DNA of 64,000 bases from Calamus simplicifolius (taxonomy: Eukaryota; Streptophyta; Magnoliopsida; Arecales; Arecaceae): positions 122,684 through 186,683 of the forward strand of contig UESW01001876.1 in NCBI GenBank assembly GCA_900491605.1, written 5' to 3'. Within the stretch, counting starts at the first letter, position 1. Every line of letters begins with the position of its first letter. Position numbers and translations under genes: made by a program. Under the pieces are notes generated by a model. It saw only the letters and a program-made list of their open reading frames with translations, made no database searches and was not told where the DNA came from. Positions 12,626 through 22,155 of this stretch are shown here, piece by piece.

Positions 12626-14824
12626 CCGGGTGCGGTGTGCTAAGAAAGCTTTAACAGAACCAAGTGTGTATTCTACCACTAATGGAAAATCACAAGACAT
12701 TTAGATAGTGTTTGATAGCCCAAAAGCTATCCCTGGATAAATGTACGGGATAGCATTTATCTAAGGGATAGCTGAGGAGGGAATAAGCATTTTTTTTAAA
12801 TTACAAGTCTGCCATCAAGGGATAACTTTAGTTGTTCCTGGGTTTCCTAGGAAATAAGTTCAGGGGATAACCCATGGTTAACCATGTTATCCCCTCTGGT
12901 TAAATTTTTTTAGACCTATCCCTTCTAGCTATAGCATTTGGGAATAAGAAGGGATATCTAGGGGATATCCTTCCTTATCCCCATATCAAACACTACCTTA
13001 GGGATGAACCAAGTACACAAGCAATGCCATAGTAAAATTAAAACAAGTCAAACGCATTCCTTTTGTTTTTTCTACTCCTTTTGAGGAAAAAGGCCAGCCA
13101 ATTCTCAACCATTGGACAATTATTCAAGCACCAGAGAAAGAAAAACTCACCTCCGCCAGCTTCCTGCAGAAGGAAAAACTAATCTGGCAGTCACCACCAT
13201 CAAATTTGGATTCATTCAAATCAGGAATATCATCTTCCTTCCTGAAACCGGTTCTGCGCGCTTCAAACTTTAGCGCAACGATCCCTTTGCCCTTCCCAGC
13301 AACGTATTTCCTATCTAAGCTTCCATCACCATTACCATCCTCTATACGCACCTGGAGGGAAACGGTCGCTTTATCACCAGAGCTCAAGATAGTCCCAATC
13401 ATATATAACAAGACCTGAACTATTCGCCTCTCATCCCCGAGCACAAGTCCAGGAATACCACCGGAGACATGGAACTCAAAGGATACCCCTCGGCAAGCAC
13501 ATAAAAGCCTCGACACGCTCACAGCCTCCTGGATCATCGACCGAATGTCAAACGGCCGAAATCTCAGCTCCACTCTAGCCTCCTCGAATCTACTACCATC
13601 GGCGGCTTCCTCGATGACGGAGGACAGGACAAGACCCGCTTTCACCATGGCAAGCTGCTCGGTGTTCAGTTTCTCCAGCTGCAACGCTGATAAAGCTGCC
13701 GCCACCAAACGGTTGAGCCTGACTACCTCTTGAGTCAGCACGCTCTGAAGAGACTTCCGGGCCTCTTTCGCCATCAGAGCTTCGTGGCGGGCTCGATCGA
13801 GAGCCATGTTCTGCTCCATGAGCTTTTCCCTCATCAGCAGGGACTCTTCGAGGACGGCGGCGTGGGAGAGGGCGATGACCACCTGCTCGGCAACCACTTC
13901 CACGACGTCGACCTCGTCGGTCGTCCACGCCCTATCCCCACCGGGGGGAAGCACGAGAACAAGGATGCCAAACGACGACTCCACGAGCTCCACCATGCCC
14001 TTGTTGAATTTGGACACACGAAGCAGCGGCATCCGAATCGCGGCCACCGGGCCAACGGGATCTGACTCGGTGGCTCGGACCAGATAGGAGTTCGGGTCGA
14101 GTATCAAGACGTCCTTTCTTGAGATTATCTTGGCGACGTCGGGGTCGGCGGTGGGGATGGAGACTGTTTGTTGGTGGTGGGCGAGACGGCGACGGTTGAG
14201 GTGGTGTGTCAGGGAGAGGGAATGAGGGGAGGTGGGCATCCAGATGGCGCAGTCGAGGAGGGAGAGGGCGTCGGCGAGTTGGACGAGGGTGGTGTCTAGG
14301 ATGGCGCGGCGGTCGAGGGAGCGGCGGATCTCAGCGGTAAGCAAGCGGACGCGCCAGACGGCGGCCTCCTGGCGGCGCATGCGGCCAAGATCGCGGTCGA
14401 GTTCGCGGGCCTTCTGGCGGAGGAGACCGTCGCGGACGAAGAGGCGGAGGAGCTGGGGAATGAGGGGGAGGAGGGTGACGGCAGTGGCGAGGGAGACAAG
14501 GGCGGTGAGGAGCTTGAGGACAACGAGGGCGAGGAGGAGGATGAAGGAGTGTGGCGCGTAGGTGAGGGCGGCGACCAGGTGAGTGAGGCCACACAGGACG
14601 ATGAAGGCGCCAAATTGGAGGATGAGCCATCGGAAAGGAAAGACAGCGGAGCACGTAAAGAAGTAGAAGAGCTCGAGTGGTATTGAGAAGTAAGCGAAGG
14701 CGATAAGGAAGTCGCTCACCTTCTGGCATTCAAGGATGTTTTCCAGGGTCCACAGGGAGGTCGGGTCCTCCTCACAGCCGCCGCAGCGGGCTAAAGACCA
14801 CGACCACGACGACGATGACGCCAT
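9817..14824 (-). CDS. ETR2-like: Subfamily II ethylene receptor (ETR2/EIN4-like), two exons, frameshift in receiver domain
   Basis: A membrane receptor that binds ethylene through copper and represses ethylene responses until the hormone binds. Exon 1 is 14824-13151 (558 codons, phase 0; donor GTGAGT) and exon 2 is 10334-9817 (acceptor TGCAG). Near the N terminus are Cys residues (CGGCEED), then three membrane helices (about residues 37-58, 63-86, 94-121). The second holds Cys78 and His82 (VLCGLTHL), the copper/ethylene ligands. A GAF region (about 170-325) and coiled linker follow. The histidine kinase is degenerate: Gln365 (LTQEV) replaces the phospho-accepting His, and N and G boxes are not recognisable, as expected in subfamily II. 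The receiver shows VDSD, then LLLIDVQ and IRKPVIL, but the frame breaks near 10105-10125: as read, a TAG at 10095 ends the protein at 637 residues, while the rest of the receiver stays open in the next frame to 9817. Either a sequencing error or a real truncation. Confidence 0.9.
11650..12290. repeat. Degenerate transposon-like repeat with GCGCC-rich ends
   Basis: The two ends have related inverted content: AAAAGTGCTAGGTGTACC... AAGCACAAGTGCACTT on the left, and AAGGCGCCTTATTTAAGG... GGTGCTTTGCGCCTTGTG... AAGTGTGCC on the right. The middle is AT-rich. This resembles old short inverted-repeat (MITE-like) elements common in plant introns. The limits are approximate and no target duplication was identified. 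Confidence 0.3.
11814..11849. repeat. (AAT)n microsatellite
   Basis: About twelve uninterrupted AAT units within the receptor intron. Confidence 0.95.
12568..12619. repeat. (AT)n microsatellite
   Basis: About 26 AT dinucleotides in the receptor intron; likely length-polymorphic. Confidence 0.95.
12704..12997. mobile_element. Tourist-like MITE (PIF/Harbinger type)
   Basis: A 294-bp insertion bounded by TTA on both sides (12701-12703 and 12998-13000). Its ends are GATAGTGTTTGATA and TATCAAACACTACC, inverted repeats with one mismatch in 14. A 3-bp TTA target duplication is characteristic of PIF/Harbinger elements. The interior contains repeated GGGATAGC and GGATATCC motifs and no ORF. A diverged second copy lies at about 42126-42412. 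Confidence 0.8.
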
Positions 14825-16019
14825 GCTGTTCGACGAAATGCCCGAGCGGTGGGCGGCCGTAGGCAGTGATGGCGGCCTCGGGGGGGGCAGGGCATCTCAG
14901 AAAAGGACGGAGTAGCGTAAGATGGAGGGGACTGGGAGGGGGTTTGCTAGCTTTCGTTCAATGAATCTGGTTGGAGTGAACATGAGTCGGCAGTAATAAA
15001 AATTAGCCACTGGGAGATTATTTTAATTTTTTATATCCTCCACCTCCTCGGCGCTTTCGGAAAAGTCCAGCTTGACGACGTTCCTTTCGTACGTAACAAC
15101 AAGTGGACTCATTTGAATGGAGGAGGGGGAAGAGGAGGCAGGTCTCGCCCGTGGTGGTGCCTCCGGTTACTTTCGCCACGCCCGAACGTACACGGGTAGA
15201 CCAGCGCTGCGCTCCGTTTGAAGAGCGGTGCGGATCGCGCGCACCGCGTTTGATGCAAATTTTTTTTTTTTTTAATTATGAACGAGGGCTTTGAGTTGGG
15301 CTTGAATTTAATTTTTTTTTTAAAAAATTAGGTCCTACACTGACTCAGACTCGATCCAAAATCCAATCATGTTGACTCAATATAACTCGTTTGAGTTGAA
15401 AACTGAAATAGTAAAGTTAATCTTTAATTTTTAAATATTTACACAAAAATAAGTAATATTTAAAATAACTATATTATCTATTAATCTAAAATATACATTT
15501 CTTTTCAATTTTACATTTTTTTAAAAATATTCTTATTTATCTTTTAGATTAAAAATTGATCGTCCTTCTAACTCTACATATTAGATGGAACTACTTGCAT
15601 TAAAAGATTTTTACTGCAATCAAATCTTATGGAATAGTCAAGAAATAAAGATAAACTATGAAACAAATAATAATTATATTTTACATTATTTTATCAAAAA
15701 AACATGTCAATTTATAAAATTTATCTATAAATAATATTTAAAATTTAATTTATTATTATTATATTATATATATAGAAAAGTAAATCTCAAGAAGCTTTAC
15801 CTTATCTTCCATTTGTCCATTCGTGTTTAATGATTTTTAAGAAGGATTGTTTTTATTTTTCTCTTTTCTGCAAGGATAATAGAGGTATTCAAATTGTTTC
15901 CTTTCCTATGAGGGCATTTGAATCATCTTCCACGACTGAATTTCTTAGAAGTACCTCTCTCTGCTCTCTCTCTCCATGTCAGTACACACGTCCCACCTCA
16001 TGATGTGTCAAACAGATCA
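14825..16019. other. 5' flank of the ethylene receptor gene and AT-rich spacer
   Basis: The first 270 bp upstream of the receptor ATG are GC-rich and should hold the 5' UTR and core promoter; no clear TATA box was seen. From about 15260 the sequence is AT-rich with poly-T runs and no recognisable gene. Confidence 0.4.
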
Positions 16020-17010
16020 TGTTACACACGTCCCACCTAGGCTGCTCCTTAAGCTCATGGGTCGTGCCAGCACGGTAGCCCACGGATTGGAATGGCATAT
16101 GGCCTATCGCTAGGCCCATGGAGCACTAATAGGTTGGCCCATGGCACGACACATTGGATCGACCCATAAGCACACTAGAGTAGGCACGTGCAATGACATC
16201 GATGCTGGGCCATGCACCTAACATTCTAGCCCAACCAGGGAAAGAACAAAAATGCCCTCCCCCACGGCTTAAAAGCGGCTACTTTTAGAGGGCATTTCAT
16301 TCAATTCCTAAAATACCCTTTATAACTACCAAAAAATGATAATTTCAAGGGCATTCTAGTCACTTTGGTTAAGAACATCTATTTGTCATTTCCAACAACT
16401 ATAAAGGACTAGTTTTCAAGATTATTTAGATCATTTGAAAGTCCCCCAACATCTATAAATAAGCTCCAACCTTCTCTCTCACCCTATACCAAATTATAAA
16501 CTCTCAAAACCTTTCCAAAACTCTCTTAAGCTATCCTAAGCTCTTCAAAGCTCTCCTAAGTTCTTTTATTTTCCTACAAGTCTTTTTAATTCTTCTAAGT
16601 AGTTTTAATTTTTTTTTTATTTTTAGTTAGATGTCCTAATCTTTCTTTACTATTGCTCTTTATCCTCTATAATCGACAATATCTGGTGCTACTAGCTTTC
16701 ACCAACCTTGCGGCTAAGGATTTGAGCTTGACATCGACACAGTAGAATATAAGGTATACCAATTATAAACTAAACACAATATCCTTGAGCTGACTATTGC
16801 CACTAGTATTGCATCAACGATCATCTGATCCAAAGGTAGACCCAGGACTTCTGAAATCTGGTTATGCTTCGACATTGAAGATATCGTTGAAAAGGGACTT
16901 CATGTGATTTATAAAGTTTGCAAAATAACCGGTTACTTGCCCTAGCATTGAAAGAAACATAAGAGTGCAACGGTTGAGACCACCCACTTTTTTAGACTAA
17001 AATTAGTTAA
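16020..17010 (+). mobile_element. hAT-type transposon remnant with BED-finger-like segment
   Basis: A GC-rich block at 16030-16240 rich in GGCCCATG and GTGCCAGCACGG-like words resembles the subterminal part of plant hAT elements. A TATA-like CTATAAATA near 16455 follows. At about 16850-17015 one frame reads TSEIWLCFDIEDIVEKGL, then YKVCKITGYLP, KKHKSATVETTHFFRLKL, with two stops between. The pattern recalls the BED zinc-finger start of plant hAT transposases (W.. F, C..C, H..H), but the second Cys of the finger is not seen. Tentative. Confidence 0.4.
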
Positions 17011-18430
17011 GGAGGTGAGTTGGAAATATTTTCTTATGCTTAAAAATTAAATAGAAAAGAATTATCAAAATTTATTGTAAGCAATGAAATGTCTTTACAT
17101 TTATCGAAAGTTCAAAATTTGAAAGTTATATGAAAAATATTTAAATCTTGCATATAAAAAATATTCATAATACTACTAAATTTGATTATTTTAAATAATT
17201 TTATGATTGTAAAGAAAATATAATTTGGTATTTCAAAATTTTGATTGTAAAATAGCACTCTGATATTTAAATAGGTATAGTTGAATTACCTTATATTATC
17301 ACACATTTATTGATTGCAACTGAGTAATACAAAAAAGAATTTTAGTTTAGATAATGCATCTAATAATAATGTAATTGCCGAATTACTCAAACCACATTTG
17401 CATATCATCTTATATAAAAATTATTTCATATTCGATGTATATATCATATTATAAATTTAATTATATAAAATGGTCTAAAAGTTATTGAATTATATATAGG
17501 TAAAATTAGGGATGCCATTAAATATATACAATCATCAGGAGATAGGAAATAATAATTTAAATTTTATGTAATGGCCATGGATTAAAATTTAAATAACTTT
17601 TATTAGATGCAATATATAGATAAAATTCAACATATTTAATACTACAATCATGTTTTGAATATAAAAATATTATTACTATGTTTTATTATAGTCATTTCTT
17701 AAGAGAACCTTTATTATAATATCATTGGCATAATTTTGGTGTTATTATGCAATTTTTATATATTTTTATGAAACTATTAATATTTTATCTAGTACTTATT
17801 ATCCTATCCTTCTTAATTATTTTGCAACAAATATATAATTACCAATTATTTTTTAGAATATAAAGTAATGAAAATTTTAAAAGTGTAATGTTATTAATGA
17901 AAATAAAATTTAATAAATATTGAGAAAAAAAATTATATTTTTATTATTTAACTTCAGTAATGGATTCTAGAGTTAAATTAAAGGGTTCATATATAATATT
18001 AAAAGTAATTTTTAAAAACATGAATTATGAAGTTAGTATAAATAGATTTAAAGAAGAAATTAAAAATTATTTAATAAAATATTTATATTGTATGATTAAA
18101 AATATAATAAAGATAAAATATTCTCTAATTTAGGATTGACCCTAGATGTTATAGGTGATTGGTCTTTGTTGTCAAAAAATAACGAACCATAACTTTATCG
18201 TTTCCACCTACTAAATTAAATATTTATTTGACTAATAATATCATAAACTTTTTAACCCAAAAAAATAGATAATTTTGATATTTTATCCTTTCAGAGAGCG
18301 CAAGAAAATAATTATCATATGCTCTCCATCATATCTCGTTATGTCTTGTGATTTACTAACCCCACTAATGTTTACAGCAAAAACAAAGTCTACTATCAGT
18401 GCAAGAGGATGGGTGCTCAACAAAGGAGCT
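17011..18430. other. AT-rich spacer
   Basis: Very AT-rich (long runs of A/T words), with no open frames of note and no recognisable repeat family on either strand. Confidence 0.6.
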
Positions 18431-19327
18431 TGTTGATGCCAAATCACCCCTCTTGATTGCCTGCAAGCATTCGACCATTCGGGAGTCCAAAACCTTCATG
18501 TGGCTCCTTCTCAATCGGGATCCTGCAAGAAGTCCCAGGGGTTGGTAATTCCGGTGGAGACCCTTCGATGCTCAAGTAAGTGGTTTGGGTTACAACAGTG
18601 AACTTGAGAGAGTTCGAGAGTTCTAAGAGAGAGACTCTGTGTGAGCATCCAAGTGTGCATACCTGATCGAGGGTCCCTTTTACCCATTTTATGGATAATT
18701 ATGAGTCTCGGGGTGTAGCCACCTAGTAGAAGATGAGTGGCGAGGGGCGTAGCAATGGAGTGTACCTCCCTCATGGCTTGTCAGGGCTAGCCGGCCACAT
18801 CCTATCCGTGTGGGCGGCTATATCTGGTTGTTAAGCCTGTCTTGTCAGGTACATCGATTGATGGGCCTGGTCTTGTCAGGCGCGTGATTGGCGGGCCTAG
18901 TCTTGTTAGGTGCATCGGTTGGTGGGCCTGATCTTGTCAGGCATGATGGCCGCAAAGAGGTTGATGGACCATATCTTGTTAGACGTGTTGGCCACAGAGA
19001 GGTCGATGGGCCAGGTCTTATCAGGTGGTTGGAGAGACATGACATGGTGGTTGGAGAGAGGTTGGTAGGCCAGGTCTTATCATACGTGATGGTCGCAGAG
19101 AGATTGGTGGGCCATACATGCTGTCCTTGCTGGGGATCCTATCGAGGCCAACTTCGGATGCCGAGGCCGACTCTGGAAGGCCGATAAAGGTGGATTCGAT
19201 GGGTCAGTGGTCGCCGCTCACCGAACATGGGCACGTCAGCCCTGCCGGGTGACTTTTGTTGTCTGTGTCATGGCTTTATTGGATGATCTCAGTAGTCGAT
19301 TTAGACATGGTTTTATCAGCCACATCA
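18431..19327 (-). repeat. 3' LTR of the Tat element
   Basis: This 897-bp repeat matches the right LTR along its length with many substitutions and small indels. Both contain a series of near repeats of GGTGGGCCTGGTCTTGTCAG. The divergence points to an old insertion. Confidence 0.85.
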
Positions 19328-19345
19328 AATGCCCCCCACTCCTGA
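19328..19345 (-). other. Polypurine tract of the Tat element
   Basis: Read on the minus strand, AGGAGTGGGGGGCATT lies directly before the 3' LTR start (TGATGTGGC). This is the expected place and composition for the plus-strand primer of reverse transcription and confirms the element's orientation. Confidence 0.7.
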
Positions 19346-19741
19346 GCTTGTGCGGTCATGTGTCTTGCACCCGCCAAGTGAAAGGAGCATAGAGCCTTTA
19401 CAGCCATTGAGCTTCGTGCGCCATTAACTTCGAAGGTGAGCACATGCCCCTCGAGGTAAGGTCCTTTCATATTTAAGGAGGTGTGGGGCATTGTACCGCT
19501 ATCATCCCATAAGTCATCATTGTAGGATCGAGGAGACTTCTCTCAAAATTAAGGAAAAGTGGTCGTCATTATTGGGATGGCGTCATCAGTGTCTCATCAT
19601 TAGTCGCAAATCGTGCCCCTCCGTGCACTGCTAGAGCATTTCATCTCGAGTGACAGAGATCGGGCGATGGTTGGGATGTTGCCTCCAATCCGTGGGTGTC
19701 CATGTGGCTAGGAAATCGGGCGGGACAATTCAAAGGCTGAG

Positions 19742-19749
19742 TATAAAAG
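19742..19749 (+). promoter_or_regulatory. TATA box of the antisense ORF
   Basis: GAGTATAAAAGG is a strong plant TATA context, about 250 bp upstream of the ATG at 19995, and CAATT lies about 15 bp upstream. It points rightward, opposite to the retrotransposon, so the accessory ORF probably has or had its own promoter. Confidence 0.55.
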
Positions 19750-19994
19750 GTCTTCCATCCTCTTCACCTGGTTTCTTTATGCTTCTAGAACCCAAGAGTT
19801 TGTCTTCTTCTCGTCCTCCTCTGAGGACGAGGTTCCCTTGGTGTAGCGTCGAGAGATTGGCGAAGTCTCAATCCGTGAGCGCCCGGGGCTGTAGCCTGAC
19901 CACCACTGTGGCATGTCCTTCACCTAAAGTTCGTTGGGCAACCTCTCTGACTGCCATTCCCAATTCGGCTGGTCTAGAGGGGGTCACCTCCTCC

Positions 19995-20640
19995 ATGACC
20001 TCTGAAGACATAGAGACCCTTAGGGCCACCTATAGGATTCCTAGGGATATCTGGTTGTCCGTCCCTAAGTCCGAAGATAGGTTAACCACTGATTGAGCAG
20101 GGGGAGTTGCCCTGTACGAGGAATTCTTCAAGGCGGGCCTTTGGCTTCCCTTTCATCCATTCATCACCCGCCTCCTCAAAAGATACTATCTAATTTCGGC
20201 ACAGCTAACTTCGAATTTCTTTTGGACCATCTGTGCTTTCATAGTCCCGTGTAGCTTCCATGGTCTAGTGGCCCAAGTCTCCCTGTTTCGGGCCCTGTAC
20301 ACCCTTCATCACGACTCTAATACCGGGTGGTGGATCTTCACCCCCAGACAACATCGAGTTATAAAACTTGACCTCCACTCCTCTATTAAGGGATCAAAAT
20401 CCTGTTTTTTCTTTGCACATATTAAGGGAGTGAGAATGAGTTGGGGGAGCCCAAATTTAGACCCAAATAAGAACTCGATGTTAGAACAGAGTGACCAAAA
20501 AGTCTATAATTGGCTACTATCCTCCCGGATCCCTCCCTATCGGGAGCTTCTATCGAAGGAGAACCTTCGAGAGGCCGGTATAGTGCCGCTCCTGGTGAGC
20601 ACAATTTTTTTTTTTTTTTTGTTTTCTTTTTTTTTTTTTT
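19995..20640 (+). pseudogene. Antisense accessory ORF of the Tat element (putative gypsy-type transposon protein, PF04195-like)
   Basis: Plus-strand frame starting MTSEDIETLRATYRIPRD, through KSEDRLTTD, a TGA at 20094, then AGGVALYEEFFKAGL, RLLKRYYLISAQL, FFWTICAFIVPCSFHGLVAQ, SLFRALYTLHHDSNTGWW and LSKENLREAGIVPLL. The pattern (GLRLP-like segment, AQLTPN-like segment, GWW) is that of proteins annotated in plants as putative gypsy type transposon; their role is unknown. It lies between pol and the 3' LTR in the opposite orientation. After codon CTG near 20596 a GTGAGC donor precedes a T-rich stretch; a TAG acceptor near 20659 could lead into MKDLGSYFRAAVKKRRQAD, but the frame does not join cleanly. 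The one TGA looks like a CpG-type C-to-T change. Confidence 0.65.
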
Positions 20641-20641
20641 G

Positions 20642-21300
20642 ATTCTCTGTCATGCGTAGGAATGAAGGACCTTGGTAGTTATTTTAGGGCGGCCGTTAAG
20701 AAAAGGAGGCAGGCCGACCATAGGGCCCTCCCGGTTTTTATTTTAGTTTTTGTCTAGCACATTTTGTAGTCCGACTTGAGTCGGCATTTTGTAACTCTCC
20801 CGAGAATCAATGATAACTCAATTTTTCTTCTAAGTATAGAGTACTTAACTCTTATGTTGTCTCTGCTTCTCTTTGTATTTTGTGTCTTGTGTTCGCATGT
20901 TGGCCTCAGCCTTTAACTTCGTTGAGGCGCGCATTACTCCCCATGTTGTCCTCGGAGCCGACAGCACAGATCGAGACTCGCATGGATACTGATGATGGCC
21001 AAGTTCTTTGGCCCTTCAGAGGAAATCAGGCGAGGTAGGGGGCGAGGGCACCTTCCTCCTGATCGATGAGGGTTGAGCCACCTACCTCCTGATCGATGAG
21101 GGTGAACTAAGTTCCCTTGGCCCGTTGAGTGTATTCAACAACCTGCAATAGACAAGTAAATTTAGCTTAGGCTTTACTCACTTGGCTATCGTGATCTCAA
21201 CCGGCGACCATAGGGATGCTGCTTGGGTGGCTGTTGAGGCCAACTTGGGAGCCACTGAGGTAGGCTTGTGACTATTGATGCCAACTTGGGGGTTGCTTGG
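20642..21300. other. Spacer in the Tat element, possible 3' end of the antisense transcript
   Basis: The start may be a second exon of the antisense ORF (about 20660-20755). A T-rich stretch and AATCAATGATAA follow near 20810, compatible with a plant 3' UTR. No coding sequence of the sense strand was recognised. Confidence 0.35.
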
Positions 21301-21309
21301 GCTTGCTTG

Positions 21310-22140
21310 AGAATCAACTCGAGGGCCGCTGAGACCAACTCGAGAGTCTTTTTGGAACAGACTCGGAGGGTTTTTTCATGCCGGCTAGAGGGTTGACTCA
21401 AGGGCTATTGAGGCCAACTCGAGAGCCTTCTTGGAACCAACTCGGGGTTTCTTTGCATCAACCTGAGGGTTGACTCGAGGGCCACTGAGGCGACTCGAGA
21501 GCCTTTTTGGAACCGACTCGAGGGTTTCTTACACCGGCCTGAGGGTTGACTCAAGGGCCATTGAGGCCGACTCGAGAGCTTTTTTGAAACCGACTTGGGG
21601 GTTTCTTGCGCCGATCCGAGGGTTGACTTGAGGGCCGCTAAGGCCGACTCGAGAGCCTTTTTGGAACTGACTCGGAGGTTTCTTGCGCTAGCCCGAGGGT
21701 TGATTCAAGGACTACTGAGGTCGATTCGAGAGCCTTTTTGGAACTGACTTGGAGGTTTCTTACATCAGCCCGAGGGTTGACTCGAAGGTCGCTGAGGTCG
21801 ACTTGAGAGTCTTTTTTGAACTGACTCAGGGGTTTCTTGCGCCAGCCCGAGGGTTGACTCGAGGGCCACTGAGGCCGACTCGAGAGCCTTTTTGGAACCA
21901 ACTTGAGGGTTTCTTGCATCGGCCCGAGGGTTGACTCGAGGGCCGCTGAGGTCGACTCAAGAGCCTTTTTGGAACCGACCCGAGGGTTTTTTGTGCTGGT
22001 CCGAAAATTGACTCAAGGGCCACTAAGACCGACTCGAGGGTTTTTGCGTCGGCCCGAGGGTTGACTCGAGGGCCGCTGAGGCTGACTTGAGAACCTTTTT
22101 GGAGCTAACTAAGGGGTTTCTTGCGTCGACATGAGGGTTG
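21310..22140 (-). repeat. 77-bp tandem repeat in the 3' UTR of the Tat element
   Basis: About eleven head-to-tail units, each with CCGAGGGTTGACTCGAGGG, then CTGAGGCCGACTCGAGAGCC, TTTTTGGAACCGACTCG and GGGTTTCTTGCGCCGGC. Complete units such as 21849-21925 are 77 bp; one near 22020 is shortened. It sits between the integrase end and the antisense ORF. ORFs inside it are repeats of the unit, not genes. Tandem repeats in this region are known for Tat/Ogre elements and can seed satellites. Confidence 0.9.
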
Positions 22141-22155
22141 TTGAGAAGTTGATCT

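Larger units (their letters stand above)
10335..13150 (-). other. Intron of the ethylene receptor gene (2.8 kb)
   Basis: The intron lies between the kinase-like and receiver regions, in phase 0, with GT donor at 13150 and AG acceptor just before 10334 (minus strand). An intron at about this point is usual in subfamily II receptor genes. It has been enlarged by a MITE (12704-12997), two microsatellites and an older repeat (about 11650-12290). No other coding capacity was recognised. Confidence 0.8.

Noticed and set aside
12512..12700. Small minus-strand frame with an IYIYIY run
   Set aside because: It is a translation of the (AT)n microsatellite in the receptor intron.
13593..14729. Long Arg/Ser/Pro-rich open frames on both strands inside the receptor exon
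   Set aside because: They are shadow frames of the GC-rich ethylene receptor exon; only the 566-codon minus-strand frame has family motifs and proper splice sites.
13151..14824. Bacterial two-component sensor acquired by transfer
   Set aside because: The three-helix ethylene-binding domain, GAF region, intron with GT..AG and position in plant DNA make it an ordinary plant ethylene receptor.
18888..19187. 99-codon plus-strand frame with repeated VGGPDLVRH-like units
   Set aside because: It lies inside the Tat 3' LTR and reflects its internal short repeats.
21638..22023. Repetitive frames with SRPQWPSSQPSG-like units
   Set aside because: They are translations of the 77-bp tandem repeat in the Tat 3' UTR.
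21310..22140. CRISPR array
   Set aside because: Units are contiguous 77-bp tandem repeats without unique spacers, in a plant retrotransposon.
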